From: Erythrobasidium yunnanense
Taxonomy: Eukaryota; Basidiomycota; Cystobasidiomycetes; Erythrobasidiales; Erythrobasidiaceae
DNA: 64,000 bases
Direction: 5' to 3'
NCBI GenBank assembly: GCA_001600175.1
Contig: BCJC01000002.1
Span: 3,135,111 to 3,199,110, forward strand
Shown here: piece by piece, positions 10,877 to 23,249 of the stretch
Position numbering within the stretch: position 1 is the first letter of the stretch
How the letters are laid out: the number at the start of each line of letters is the position of its first letter
Notes under the pieces: model-generated
What the model was told of the DNA's origin: nothing
The model's input: the letters and a program-made list of their open reading frames with translations, nothing else
Databases searched by the model: none
Position numbers and translations under genes: made by a program

Positions 10877-12389
10877 TTATCTCCACCGTGCTACCACACG
10901 GTATACGGCTGCAGTAAAACATCCCAAGATCAGCATACCGTCTTGGGCGCACGCATGAAAACGAACCTTTGCATGTTCCAAGTCTACCACTCTCGACTTT
11001 GTTCGGGCTTGGACGGCTTCGGTGACGGATTTTGTGTCAATGTAGAAGGGCGTGATAGGTGCTTGGTCATGGAGACACTTTACGAGGGTGACGGTCGAGG
11101 CAAGTTATTCAGCCGGGTACAGATGCGAAATCAGCAGGAAGCGCTTACCCAAATTACGCGTTCAGGCATCTGAAGCCATTCCACCTCCTTCACCACAAAT
11201 TCAGCTATACTGCCTTGGAAGGGAAGACCTTCGAGATTCGGTCGGCCTGCTACACCGAGTATTGCAATATCCGGCTTGGGCTGGAGCGCTCGCATGATAC
11301 CTTCGTACACTCCGGTATGTGATGAAAACAGCACAGACCGGACAGGCTGGTTGGGCTGCTCGATAAGGATCTCTATCGCACAAGCTCAGCAATTTATGCG
11401 ATATCGCCTCATGTGGGAAAAATACGAAACGGCTTACGATACATGATCTGGCCGCCGTCAAACCAGCTGTAGTGGTTGGCCGGATCACGAAGGTACTCCT
11501 GCATAGCAGCTAGATACTCCTTCCCTTCTGCCTGGAAGGCGGTGTCCGGTGCATCTCGTATGCCCGAAAACCCTGCAAACGAGCTGCGTTAGTCAGGTGT
11601 CTACTAACAAGCAAGTGCCAACTGACCTTTCTCCATCATGCTGAGGATGCGCCTCCTCAGTCACATTTCACAGATCGAGACGGAAGCCTCACCGCGTGAT
11701 ATCCAGAGTGCACGTCCCGTATCCACCCAGATAGACCTGTTGAGCATATGCAGATCAATCGGTGTGTTCACAGATATTTCGGATGGACAACTCACATGCC
11801 CACTGTCCATGAACAATGGATGATCGTGCGGTCCTGTCCAGGCAGGCAAGCAATGCAGACTTGGCCAAGGGCGGATCTTTACACTAGGATCTGCTTCGAT
11901 AGTCTCCCCTCCTGCTATGGGGACCAGTTGTGCCTCGGGAACTCCGGCTCTTCTCATGACATTGATGGCTTCGCCGTTGGCAATAATCTGCATATACAAA
12001 GAGAATGGATTAGATGCGATGCTGTCTAGTCAGTCGACGGTCAATACCAACCTTGGCACCAGTATTCTTCGCAATAATGTCTGCACCCGGAAGATGATCA
12101 AAATGCTGGGCGATTTCTCAGTGCCTGCCTGGACTAGCAGGGATATATGGAGCATACTGCATGTGATATGAGTATATAGTCGCATTCTGTTACTTCTGAA
12201 GCGCGAAGGAAGGTCGGAATGTTACGAGGTCGGTCGAGCCAAGTGTCCAGGAAGATGACAAGCTTGCCTATCTTTAGACGGAATGTAGAAGCGCCCTTTC
12301 ATCGTGAACATGAGTGGATCTTGCTTCTTCAATGCAGAGTGAGTTCTCTGCCTTACAAACCATTCCAAGGTGCAGCCGAGTTCGTTCAT
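10877..12389 (-). CDS. Metallo-beta-lactamase-fold hydrolase (348 aa)
   Basis: Nine exons on the minus strand close in frame: 12389-12357, 12295-12158, 12105-12052, 11987-11796, 11736-11693, 11652-11627 (acceptor could also give 11655), 11572-11438, 11372-11149 and 11077-10877. The spliced product starts MNELGCTLEWFGASTFRL, then VIFLDTWLDRP. It carries the zinc-binding signature ISHAHFDHLPGAD (HxHxDH) exactly across the second intron, a further metal-site candidate in the LHCLPAWTGPH segment, MDSGH, and the late conserved block AILGVAGRPNLEGLPFQGS. These fit the UlaG-like branch of the MBL superfamily found in fungi and bacteria. The reaction is hydrolysis of an unknown ester, lactone or phosphodiester. 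It converges with the monooxygenase and is divergent from the dehydrogenase. Confidence 0.88.
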
Positions 12390-12689
12390 GGTGCAGAGTG
12401 GCCCCGGCGAGAGTTGGGCTTCCTTCTCTTGGTCCTATATAAGTACGAGATGTTATGGACAAGATCAGGATCCTTCATAGCTTGTCCTCCCTCCCACCTG
12501 CCGGAGATCATCTGGGACCGGTTGAGGGGAAATGTGGGGAATGACCTTCAAGATCTTTGATAGATCAAGAAGAGGGCTCAGGACTTATTGACCAATACCT
12601 ACTCGCGGCAACACCTTCCTGGCTATACGAATCACCTAGCAATTCTGAACAATTGCGGAACATCTGTTTGACTCCGAACTCCTGCTGCT

Positions 12690-14165
12690 ATGGCTCCACC
12701 TTTTACTGGAAATCTCACCCGACGAAGTATGCATCCATCCAAGCGGCAGAAGCTGGTACGAGACTTGCAAAAAGCTGAGACTCGTCTCTGGTCTAGCCGA
12801 ATTGTACCCCTTCATCGATCCCTCCAATTTTGTAGATGCATTGAAAGGCAAAGTATGCCTTGCGACAGGAGCTGGACGTGGCATTGGCAAAGCAATAGCG
12901 CTCGCCATGGCTCAAGCTGGTGCATCTGTCGCTTTTCTGGCGCGTACGGACAGCGAGGTGAGTCTGACCCGTATATAGCTTGGCCTCTCATAGCTACCTT
13001 GCTGAGTCTTTGCTCACTCTAAGATACAATCAGCGGTGCAAGAAGCTCAGAAGCAATTCCCTGCAGGGAAATTTATCGCTGTTCAAGCCAATGCTATTGT
13101 GGAAGCAGATCTTAGGGCTGCAGTAGCTAAGGTATGAGTGAGGAGCGGCTCTAACGGAGTACTTGCGCTAATACGGTTACACGCCAACTGCAGGTCGAAA
13201 GCGAGCTGGGGTCTATCGATATCGTGTGTGCTGCGGCAGGGTGAGCTTGCTCTCGATAACAGGTGTATATGAGGTACAGATACTAAAATGCATCGTTTGC
13301 AGGACCAACTGCTTCGAACCGTTCCTGTTGACAGAGTCCAAGGACTTCTGGGATCTCGTCGAAGTAAATCTACGAGGACCAGTCGACTTAACGCGAATCG
13401 TTTTACCTGGGATGATTGAGAGAAAGCGGGGCTGCTTCATCTATGTATCTTCGATAGCTGCTGCCTTTTCGTGGCCATATGTAAGCAATCCCTCCTTACA
13501 TCGCTCTAGGCGCGGTGTACTGATTGATGATTTTCTGCATACAGACTATGCACTACAATTTCGCAAAGGTGAGTTTACGTCCCGAAAGGTAGTATATGGC
13601 TCTTCTAAGCATGAAGCCTGTGTGCTCGACAGTCAAGCTTGATCCGACTCGCTAGTTGTCTGAAAACTGAGCTGAGCACGAAAGGCGAGACGCCCATCTC
13701 GTTCTTTACTATTCATCCTGTAAGCCGAGTCAAGCCATCGAGCTCGAAAATGTCGATGCTGAAGCCTTTTGCGAATGAATAGGGCGAGGTACACACCGCT
13801 TTGCACGACAAGCCGCTCAAGCCTATCGTTATCGAGAAGGGACAGGAGGTGGTCGAACTTCGCAAAAACATGAAAGCGCACGCAGTCAATTACTCTCCGG
13901 ATATACCTGCTTGGTCTTCCGTATTCTTAGGTGGGCATCCTAAACATCAATCTTCTATACTTGCGAGCTGAGGAAGTTTCTTCAGCCACCGGTCGTGCCG
14001 ATAAGCTTTCTGGTCGCTTTGTGGACTGTACAAAGGATCTCGGGGAGCTCATGTGAGTATTCGCCCCAGAACCGCTTCGCGTCCTCATCTGACTGAGAAA
14101 ACAGGGAGAACATTGACGAGGTCCTGGCGAAGGATCTGTATACGCTAAAGATGGATTTCTTGTAG
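12690..14165 (+). CDS. Short-chain dehydrogenase/reductase (311 aa)
   Basis: Classical SDR, NAD(P)(H)-dependent. Ten exons sum to 312 codons: 12690-12726, 12797-12957, 13024-13131, 13194-13240, 13303-13480, 13545-13568, 13633-13719, 13783-13930, 13968-14052 and 14105-14165. The product starts MAPPFTGNLTRRTELYPFID. It carries the cofactor motif TGAGRGIG, the structural segment CAAAG (NNAG equivalent), VNLRGP, the catalytic Ser region YVSSIAA and the catalytic YNFAK (YxxxK) on a 24-nt exon. The tail (VLAKDLYTLKMDFL) is longer than in many SDRs. The YPFIDP N-terminus is common among fungal SDRs of unknown substrate. The adjacent monooxygenase, hydrolase and regulator suggest a shared catabolic or secondary pathway. 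Confidence 0.9.
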
Positions 14166-14579
14166 TAGGCGGTGATACTAAGACGTTCGTAGGCGACATC
14201 TGGGGGAAGAAAATTGGTAAAGGATGCTGAGTAGGGAAGCTGGAGCTGGCAGAGCATGCATTGTACCTGGGCATCAGAAGGCAGCATAATTTGGACTGGT
14301 ATCTTCAGATGTGCTAGCGGGCGTCCAGACTGAGCCCGGAGAAGTGGACATCTCCACGGGAGACGACATTCGGCCGCTTGGTTCCTACAAGCCGGGGAAG
14401 CGCTAGACGTGAAAGTGACATAGATTGTCCTAGTTGTGAGAGATCTTGACATCCAAGGGCGGACTGCCTAAGTCCAGAGAATTTCTGTGTTCGGGCGTAC
14501 ATCTCAGACTTGCCATCTATTTCATGTCAAGAACATCCATGGACGCTGCTTTGGCTGGAAGCAGTGCGCGAGAGAATCA

Positions 14580-17408
14580 ATGACAGCTACTCAGGCCGAG
14601 CAGCCAGCAGTCAAGACCTTCTCATGCCAAACATGCAGTCGGACGTACAAGAAGAGAGAGCATCTGCAGCGACACGAACGCAGTCACACGAAAGAACAAC
14701 CTTTCCGATGGTCAGCATTGAGCTAGACAACTCCTCGTCTGTCTGCGCCTACATAGCTGACCTTCGTGGCTCTTCAGCCCAATCTGTTCGCGGCAATTTG
14801 GCCGTCAAGACTCGCTCCTGCGGCATCGAAAGCTGATACACGCACAGGCAGGAGGTAGTTCAGATGCTCCTCGCCCTTCCCGTCGTTCTTCAGCTGGAGC
14901 TTCAGCTTCTGGCTCTCCTGACGACCCGGCATCTACACCCGCTGCAGGACCTATAGCTCTCCCAGAGACCCAGGCAAGCAACGTCCAGAACACGGACATG
15001 AGCACGCATCCGGAAGATATGGACGCGGCAGATGTTGTTGTCAGCCTGTCCCGTCAAGCTTCTGCTTCTCCAGCAGCTGTCTCAGAGACGAATCCCTTCG
15101 CATGGGGGACGCCCTTTTTCGACGTGAACATGGATCAGTACACTGCCTTCTCGCCCACCTCTCCGCGACCGCTCCCGGTCAATGGCAACGAGCAAGGACA
15201 AAGCGCAATCAATGAAGCAGAACCCTCCATACTAGCAGGCTCATCGGCTATGGCGGAGTTTGGTGTCGGTCAGACACTCATCGATGATAGTAATAATACT
15301 TGGCCGTTCGATCTCGACTTCCTCCAGGCTTATTGCGCTACCAATTGGCTGAATGGCTCAGCGAATGCAGGCGGTAGCAGCCTTAATGGGGAGACTTTCA
15401 ATGCATACAATGATTTCTCTCTTTTGTCCGGCATACCGGACTTCTCGACGGCTCCGGCAGCAACTATAGATCAACGTAGAGATGACTTGCCGCAGCCAGC
15501 TGCAAATTTGCCCGAGCCGGCACGATTGGCCCAGGCCAACACTCCATCGACACCTACGTCTATACACGAGTCAAGAGTCTCAGACAACGAAAAGAGCGAA
15601 GCCTTCCGCCAAGCTCGCATCCTTATCAGCGACGTGGTATGAAGCTATAGACACCCGCTACCGCCCACTGTGATCATTCTGATGCGATTCGTAGGGTGCT
15701 GCCTTCGCTGGACAGGACAATCTTGTTACCGGTGCCTTCTTCAATACATGTCTGACTTTCTTCTGGGAGCGCTTCAATGCTTATTTTCCTGTGAGCTTTA
15801 CTTACAGCTGGCACATGCTACATTATGCTCACTGCTCACTGCGAAGATCCTTCATCGGCCAACATTCGATACTAAGCTCGCGATAGCGCCCCTTCTTCTA
15901 AATCTCGTGGCGATTGGCTCTCTCTTCTACGGCACAAAGGCTGCAAGAGCAAGAGGTCAAGTCCTGTGGAGTCTCGCGCATAAGGGTGTCGCGTCTGCAG
16001 TGAGTCTGGCTGGTCTTCTCTTACAAGTCCTGCTCACGCTAATACTATCCGTCAATCAATCGATGTCAGTGGGAAAAGCTTATACGGCACAAAGGCGAAT
16101 ACGATCATACAGAAGGCGTTCAACTCGTTCTTACGGCCTTGATGGGCCAGACATATGCCAATTTGTCTGGAGACAGCGATTTGAGAGCTACTAGTCGTAA
16201 GTAAGTTTGCAGCTTTTCGAAATACGCCAGTCTCACGATCGCCGGCAGGCATATGGCATCCGCTTGGTTTTCGCTGGGCTGAAGAAAGCTTGATGCGCAC
16301 CCGCTTCAAGCCTTCAGATCTGACTCCTAGCGGCGGAGAAGTGGCTATCGATACTGCTTGGCGAGAATGGGCAGCTGGCGAAAACCAACGCCGAGCTACG
16401 CTAGGGCACTACATCATCGATGGCTTGATCTGCATTACCAATAATCAAGCACCTTCGGTCAGACACACAATGAACGGCCTTCCCTGGGATGCAAACGATA
16501 AGATGTATACCGCACAAGATGCTGAATCATGGTACAAGGCATATCAGGAAGAGAACAACCTGCCTCTACCTACCTTTAGATCGTACCGAGGGCTGTTTGT
16601 CGATTTATTCGGGGCAAGCAGCCCTCAGCAGTTGCCAAACCTTAGCTTCATGGCACTTGGGACAGTTCTAGAAGGTCTTCAGGCCCTAATCACCGAGACG
16701 AAGCATGCTCAATCGGGACCGGTCCTGGGAATGCCCTCGTCAAGTGACATAGATCGAGCCCTTCGGATCTTGTTCGCAAGGCTCTTGCAGCTGCGTGAGG
16801 TTGCTATACCTGCTACTGCGCCGGCAAGTCTTATCATCCGCTGTCATGCGGCCTTCATCGATCTACTATGTGGACCGCCTTCCCACGAAGACTTCAAACG
16901 ACACTCCAATAACGCGCAGCATCAAACGGCTTCTGTGGGAATGCAAAGGAAATACAATTATTGTGATCAATGCACGGATCGGCGCGGCTTGCTCCATGCT
17001 ATGTCTCTTCTGGACGAAGTCGACGCCCGGCCATCTGGGCATCCGCCTGCCATTCACCTTACTAGCTCTCTCTTCGCGGCCTCTCGTATCTTCCTCGCGT
17101 ACAACACCTGGTCGGCAGTGTTGGGCAATCGCTCGCTCGCAGCTATCGACTTGCCCTTGCACGGCAGCTGGAATGCATACGTAGATGTGTCCGCGGACTT
17201 CACTAGCCAAGAAAATCAGGACCCCTTCATGGCTTTCTTAAGCAAAGGCGGGCTACTATACCGCAATGGCAAGCTCTACGACTCCTCCATCGCTTACATT
17301 TCGGCAGTCAATCATATTCGAGATATTGGCAAGTTCTATGGGGTTGCAGAAGAAGTATGGAATGCCATCGAGGATTCCGTGGCAGAGCTAGAGCTTGGCT
17401 TTGCCTAA
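14580..17408 (+). CDS. C2H2 zinc-finger transcription factor with fungal-specific transcription factor domain (841 aa)
   Basis: Six exons close in frame: 14580-14710, 14778-15636, 15695-15790, 15847-15999, 16070-16196 and 16249-17408. Two N-terminal C2H2 fingers are visible: FSCQTCSRTYKKREHLQRH and, formed by the first splice, CPICSRQFGRQDSLLRHRK. A Ser/Pro/acidic linker of ~270 residues follows, probably for activation. The C-terminal half resembles the fungal_trans domain (PF04082 type): PILHRPTFD, APLLLNLVAIGSLFYG, LIRHKGEYDHTEGVQLVLTA, then IWHPLGFRWAEES. The combination of two C2H2 fingers and fungal_trans occurs in many pathway-specific and stress regulators. Its place next to an FMO, an MBL hydrolase and an SDR suggests local control of those genes. 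ATG 14580 chosen because it directly precedes the first finger. Confidence 0.9.
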
Positions 17409-18047
17409 TTACGAGGCCAAGGACACTAGACCCTTACGAGCTCGAGAGGATACACTGGACCTTGTGTCGCCAGCCACAAAAGCGACTGCACGTAAGATAC
17501 AGCAGCTGGAAATTTGGCTCGGTGAAGACGAAGTCAATGCGCGCCTACATTCGCCCGGAAGCTATATAGCAATGTGGTATTCAACTGTCTATGCAGCACA
17601 TACTCCGCGCACGAAGTTGAAGCAGCAGCTCATGTAATGCGAGCTTGACCACGGGAAGACATGCATTCTCTCTGCAAGCTTATTCCTGCCACTTACTTGT
17701 GACCTAGCTGCGAGGTTTGGCATCGTGGTCTGAATGCAGAGCTGTCAATCCGGCCTAGCTCATCACCGTTGAGGTCAATTGACCTTACATCAGCCGGCAT
17801 TGACAGGATCCGGATGAAAATGCGGTAATGAGCCAGAGTAGCGTTTGTTGCCTGCAGCACGCTCCTTATCGTCTTGAGAAGAGTACGAAGTTGAAAGCCT
17901 TTGTAGTCTAGCCTCTGTTTGCTAATCAAACAATCCACTTGCAGCTTCTTGAGCTATCTCTCTTTGCGACTTCTTGCGCCAAAATGATATCGCAACCTTG
18001 AGGCTTTCCTTTCCGCTCTTCTGCCTCAAGCTATACCCAATACCACA
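17409..18047. other. Intergenic region between transcription factor and SulP carrier genes
   Basis: A frame is open at 17395-17637 (EIWLGEDEVNARLH...), directly after the regulator's stop. I found no splice that joins it and no independent start with support, so I treat it as 3' sequence. A pyrimidine-rich stretch just before ATG 18048 fits a core promoter or 5' UTR. No RNA gene or repeat seen. Confidence 0.5.
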
Positions 18048-21000
18048 ATGGCTACAAGAGCGAGGCGAATGTCCAACAATGTCGGCGTCACTGGAGACGC
18101 TGCGAACGAATCTGGAATAGCAGTCGCAGCGCCGGGAACGAGCACGACCAGCGCTGGGAGTCTTCCAGTTCAGATGCCTGGAAGAAGCTACTACAAGTAC
18201 AGAAGCAGCGCGTCGGCTCAGCCAAAAGAAGGGATAGCGACTTCGATGTCATTGACGCAGTCGAGCATTGATATTCGGGAAGGTCAGTCGCAGCGTAGCA
18301 ATTCCCTAACTTTGGTCTCCAACTGAATACTGATGTATCAATGACTTGAAGGCTCCGCTCGTCTAGCCAGTCTCGGACTTGCAGAGTTCGGAGATGAGGT
18401 CTATCCTCCAAGCGAAGACGATGAAGATGACTCGCGCGATAACGACAAACGCCAGCTAAGCTTTCGTCGACAAGGGATACAAGAAGTTCTGCAAGAAGGC
18501 GAAGGTCTATTGCTAAGTTCGACGAGCAAGCAGCATACCCCTATAAACTTGTCTGGCCCAAATACACCTTCTGGCATCTCTGTATTGCTTTCGAAGCATG
18601 AAGGCAAACAGTCTGCATCGTCGTCATCGGGACCTGCTTCAGACGATACTACGAAGCAGAAATTTCTAACTTCTACGCCGAATCAGCAAACGAAAGCAGT
18701 GTCTACGGCATCGTCGCCAGCTGGATCTGCAGGTTCTACGCCTGCTCGAAGTTCAGGAAGCAGTAGTGCGACAGTCGGCGAAAGTACACCTCTTGCAAGG
18801 TCGCCTTCAAAGCTGCCAGACGTAGAATGTCAGGAAGCCAGGATACAGAACACCAATGGAGGAGCTTTACAACCCAAAATTTCGCTGGGAGAAAGTATCA
18901 GTGAACGATCTCCGCTTCTACGGCATGCGAAGTCTTCACAATCTATGCACTCGTACTCATCCAGTACGGCACCTGATCCCTCCAAGTCCACCAAACATCA
19001 ACAGACCCCAAGCGATAGACAAGCGAAACGATCATGGCAATCCTACATTCGCGCCCAGAAAAACGCGCTATGGAATAGCACGGCGCAAAGCACGCAGACA
19101 CTCAAGAAGACTTCTCTCAAAGATATGGCCGTAAGCTGTGTGGTGAAGCCGGCGAAGACGTTACCTGCCGTGATACTGGGGATACTCATGAATTTGCTGG
19201 ATGGGGTCTCGTATGGCATGGTGCGTGTCTCATGGCTAAAGTCGGAACATGCGAGGGAAGCTGATATGCCTCGGCTACGCAGATTATGTTTCCTGTGTCT
19301 TCACCTGTCTTTTCGGCATTTGGAGGTATAGGCGTGTCGATGGTGCGCTAGTCTGCCTGTTCTGATAGTGTCAGGGGACCTGAGCTGATGGCTTTGATTA
19401 CTAGTTCTTCTCAAGCTGCTTTGTCTCTCAAATGGTGTTCAGCAGTCGGTCCATCTTCAAAGGCGGCAAGTGAGTCGTTCGGATGCTGCGGATGTAGGAC
19501 AGCTTTACTGACATTTTATTCTAGCGGCTCAATGATGATTGAAGTCGTGCCCTTCTTGCATGTGATCGCTTTCACGATATCTGATAGGATGGGAGGAATG
19601 GAGAACCAACATGCCGTCATAGCTACTACCATGGTCGCTTATGCCTTGACATCAATCCTTACCGGTGCGCCTAACTCTTGCTTCTAACCCTTATCCAGCT
19701 CTTTATTCTATACTGACGTGTATCTGCGAAGGCCTCGTCTTTTTCCTCCTAGGCTATCTCCGTCTAGGTGCCTTCATCGAGTTCTTTCCACGGGTCGTCC
19801 TAGTGGGCTGTATAGGCGGCGTAGGCGCCTTCTTAGTCTTAACAGGCGTACAAGTCTGTGCTGGGTTGGAGAACGAGACATTGCATTTTACATGGGATGT
19901 CATTCAAAGGTTCTTCGAGTGGCATATGTTCCTGCTTTGGGTGCGCTCTGCTCCCTCACTTTCGTTGCGGTCCAGCAGGCTGATCCGAGCTATGTGACCA
20001 GGCCATTCCGCTAGTGCTGGCAATCTTTATCCGAATTATCACTTCCTCCCGCTTCGACCACCCTCTCGTCTTCCCAGCATTCATGCTTGCAATCCCAATC
20101 GTATTCTACATCGTCGTCTTTGCAGCTCGCATCCCTATGTCTACTTTAAGAGACCAAGGGTGGATCTTCAATATGGCCGGCGTAGATACGCCTTTCTACG
20201 AATACTTCACGCTCTACGGTAAGTCTTTCCCTTCTGTGATACTTGGTGCGATAAGCTGATATTACGTCGTGGACATAGACTTCAAAGCTACGAGTTTCTC
20301 AGCGGTCATCGAGACTATCCCAACACAGCTCGCGCTCGTCTTTTTCGCCCTCCTCCACGTCCCTATAAACGTCCCTGCCCTGGCCCTGTCCGTAGGCGAA
20401 GACAATGTACAAACAGACGCCGAGCTAGTCAACCACGGTCTTTCGAACTTCTTAGCGGGATGCGTGGGATCTATACCGAATTATCTGGTATATACGAACT
20501 CGGTCCTATTTTATAGAGTTGGAGGAACGAATAGACTCTCGGGATTCATGCTTGCGCTAGTCACGCTCTTGGTGTTCTTGGTGGGTCCATGGGTGATCGG
20601 ATACCTGCCTGTCATGATCGTAGGAACGGTGAGCCGCGTCTTTCTCGTTAGCTTAACAACGTTACCAAACTGAAGTTCCTGTTTGATTGCAGCTCATCTA
20701 CATTCTAGGATACGATCTCCTGAAAGAAGCCCTCTGGGATACATGGGGCAGAGTCAGCGGCTTCGACTATTCGACAATCTGGATCATCATCCTCGCTATG
20801 ACCTACTTCGACTTCGTCGTTGGCATTGGTGTAGGAAGTAAGTCTATCATCGATACACCGAGGAGGCGGACTGCTGGCTGATCGCTCAATGGAACCACAG
20901 TCGTCGTTGCTTGTGTTTCCTTCGTCATTGTGTCTTCGCAGAGACAGCCTATCCGGGCTACAATGAGCGGGAACACCGCTTCGTGGGTTCTTACACTTCG

Positions 21001-22418
21001 AGGTGTAATCATCGTACTGACACCGAGTACATAGTTCCACTGTCCGGCGTCATCCTCGCCAAAGCGCTTTCCTACGAAAAGTGGGCACCCAGACCCGAAT
21101 AATCAAGCTCCAATCCTTCCTCTTCTTCGGCACCGTCGTGAAAGTCGAATCTAAGATCCGGGATATGCTCGACATCGCAAACTGGAATCTGCAGCCTATC
21201 CGTTTTCTGATCTTGGATTTCTCACTGGCGTCCGGTGTCGACTTCTCGGCTGCTGAGGCATTCTTGAGGATTCAGAGATTGCTGCAGGTCAAGAACGTCA
21301 TTCTGGTCCTGTGTGGATGCGATTCGGAGACTGCCGTTGGGAAGGCACTGAATAATGTCGACCTGTTCCAACATAATGACGATCTCGTCAGAGTATTCTC
21401 GACGCTGAATGATGCGCTAGAGGTGAGTTGTAAATGCCTCCTTTCATCGGAAGCAGCTGACATGTCTCCTGTACCAGCACTGCGAGAACAGTCAGCTACG
21501 CAGCTTGTATTCGAAGACGCTGGACCCTATCATGTCGCAGCAGCAAGATGCTTCTCGCATGGGTGTCGGTAGGTCTTACAATTGTTTGTCCCAAAAGCTC
21601 GACAAAGCTAAACGCCTACTTTACTGCTGTAGACATCTCATACCGCCTTGCAGCAGCAGAAGGTCCTGCATCGGCCGTCGAGAACTTCTCACCTCGTCGA
21701 ACGCATCTCTACAATGCCGCCAACGAGACATTCGCGCATCATCGGCGGCGGAGTATCGCAGCAGAAGGCGGTGTTCAAGCACCTCCTACGCCTTCTCGGC
21801 CATCACAGAATGCGAACGGTCCGAATACACCTAGCAAAGCGCACTTTGCAGAACCTTTGCGGCTGCTCATGCAGTCCTTGGGACCTTATGCGCCGGGCCT
21901 GAAAGAGGACTTCTGGCATAGACTTACACCGTACTTCCAGAAATCGAAGATCGCAAAGGGAGACAGCCTATGGAGCATAGGAGATACGGCGGATGCGATG
22001 TACGTTCTAGAGACTGGCATACTACGTAAGTCGACTTTTTCTCTCCTCAACGGCGTAGAGTACTGATCGTGATGTGACAGGCGCCATCTACGACTTTCCC
22101 GATTCTGCACAAACTGTTTACGAATCAATGCTTCCTGGTACGATAGCTGGAGAAATGACCTTCTTGGCAGGCTCGAGACGTAACACGACAGTCGTTGCTG
22201 AACGCGACTGTGAATTATGGAGGATGAACGATGTTCAGCTTGGGGAGTTCGAAGAGAAGGAAGGAAGCAAGATCGCGAGGTCGTTCAGACAGATACTGCT
22301 GCGAGTCAGTACGGAGTCTGCTGATGGTGAGTCCGCCAGTACCCTAAGATGAGCATCTCGCGCTGATCGTTTCGTTCTCCCTTCTACAGTTCTGATGGGC
22401 CATCTGATCAGCGGCTAA
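18048..22418 (+). CDS. VSB1: SulP-family carrier with STAS and cNMP-binding domains (Ygr125w/Vsb1-like)
   Basis: Integral membrane transporter of the SLC26/SulP fold. In yeast the relative Ygr125w (Vsb1) acts at the vacuole in storage of basic amino acids. About 13 exons. The first ~370 residues are Ser/Thr-rich and cytosolic. The membrane part begins at [20 protein letters not shown] and includes [51 protein letters not shown] and [13 protein letters not shown] domain follows ([41 protein letters not shown]). A C-terminal cyclic-nucleotide-binding-like domain is present ([20 protein letters not shown], then [17 protein letters not shown]). The order SulP-STAS-cNMP identifies the Ygr125w branch rather than sulfate permeases. 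The last exon, after ttctacag, adds only VLMGHLISG. Substrate and membrane are inferred from the yeast homologue. Confidence 0.9.
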
Positions 22419-23249
22419 AGGTGAAGAAGGGTTGTACATCATTTCCCACTGTTGATATAGCACCACAACCACAATTCACGCATACACGCATATGTTATCT
22501 CTGCTTGGATTATCCGTTTTTATGGATGTCGGCTCATTTGATTCATGGTAGCATTACGCACAGAGGGTAAAACACGAGCTTCGTGCTTGCACGCATTGTT
22601 GTTATTAGATTATCTAGACGTCTGGTGAAAAGCTATCGACACTTCATCTGGCTCAGCCGTCGTGGGTTTTCTTCTTGCGAACGACCTTCCAGAGCGGCTT
22701 TTTTTCCCTCTGCTCGCGCTTCGCAACCAAGCAATACATAGTAATGAAGGCGAAGCGAAAAGAAAAGCTGCGTCATATTATGGCACGTCTCGACCAGTTG
22801 AAAGACGGGAGAAGAATGCATGAAACGAGCAACAAAACAGCATACATTCTTGACCAAGCATTCTTTCAGGCAGTTTTCAGGCTAACTAGCGATGAGCTGT
22901 CAATGTTGTCTAGGACAAGCTAAGAGCTCTTAGCCTTGACAGGTGGAGCCGGCAAAGTCGTTGGAACGGTCGTAGATTCGGTCAATCTCAAGATAGCAAT
23001 CAGGATACACAAGAATAAGCTTCGAGGACATCAAGATTCAGCAATCCAGATTTCAAGGCTCGAAGACGTTACAGATAACCTCGGCCTACGACTTCCAGGC
23101 CGGGCGACTCCCCCTTCATCGAGCAATCATCGCAACTGTCAACATACGGTGCCCCTCCGCTGCAACTCTGCTTATATACGTGTTTGGATGGGCTTGAGGT
23201 TGCGCTCTGGGCGTCTTACTGCCGCGTAAAGTGGTTCAGGTCACGCACG
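22419..23249. other. Intergenic region with possible small minus-strand exons
   Basis: No gene could be closed here. On the minus strand, one stretch ending at a stop near 22652 reads FAFITMYCLVAKREQREKKP and then a very basic tail, preceded by MYAVLLLVSCILLPSFN near 22820. Another reads LFLCILIAILRLTESTTVP and stops at 22920-22922. They look like membrane-segment exons of one or two small proteins, but I could not find joins of ordinary intron length. A perfect 16-nt palindrome (gctaagagctcttagc) lies at about 22919-22934. Confidence 0.3.

Noticed and set aside
10718-11173. 151-codon plus-strand open frame downstream of the monooxygenase
   Set aside because: It overlaps the last exons of the MBL hydrolase, whose nine exons close in frame with conserved motifs.
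17395-17637. 80-codon frame after the transcription factor stop
   Set aside because: No splice connects it to the regulator and no start context supports a separate gene; treated as 3' sequence.
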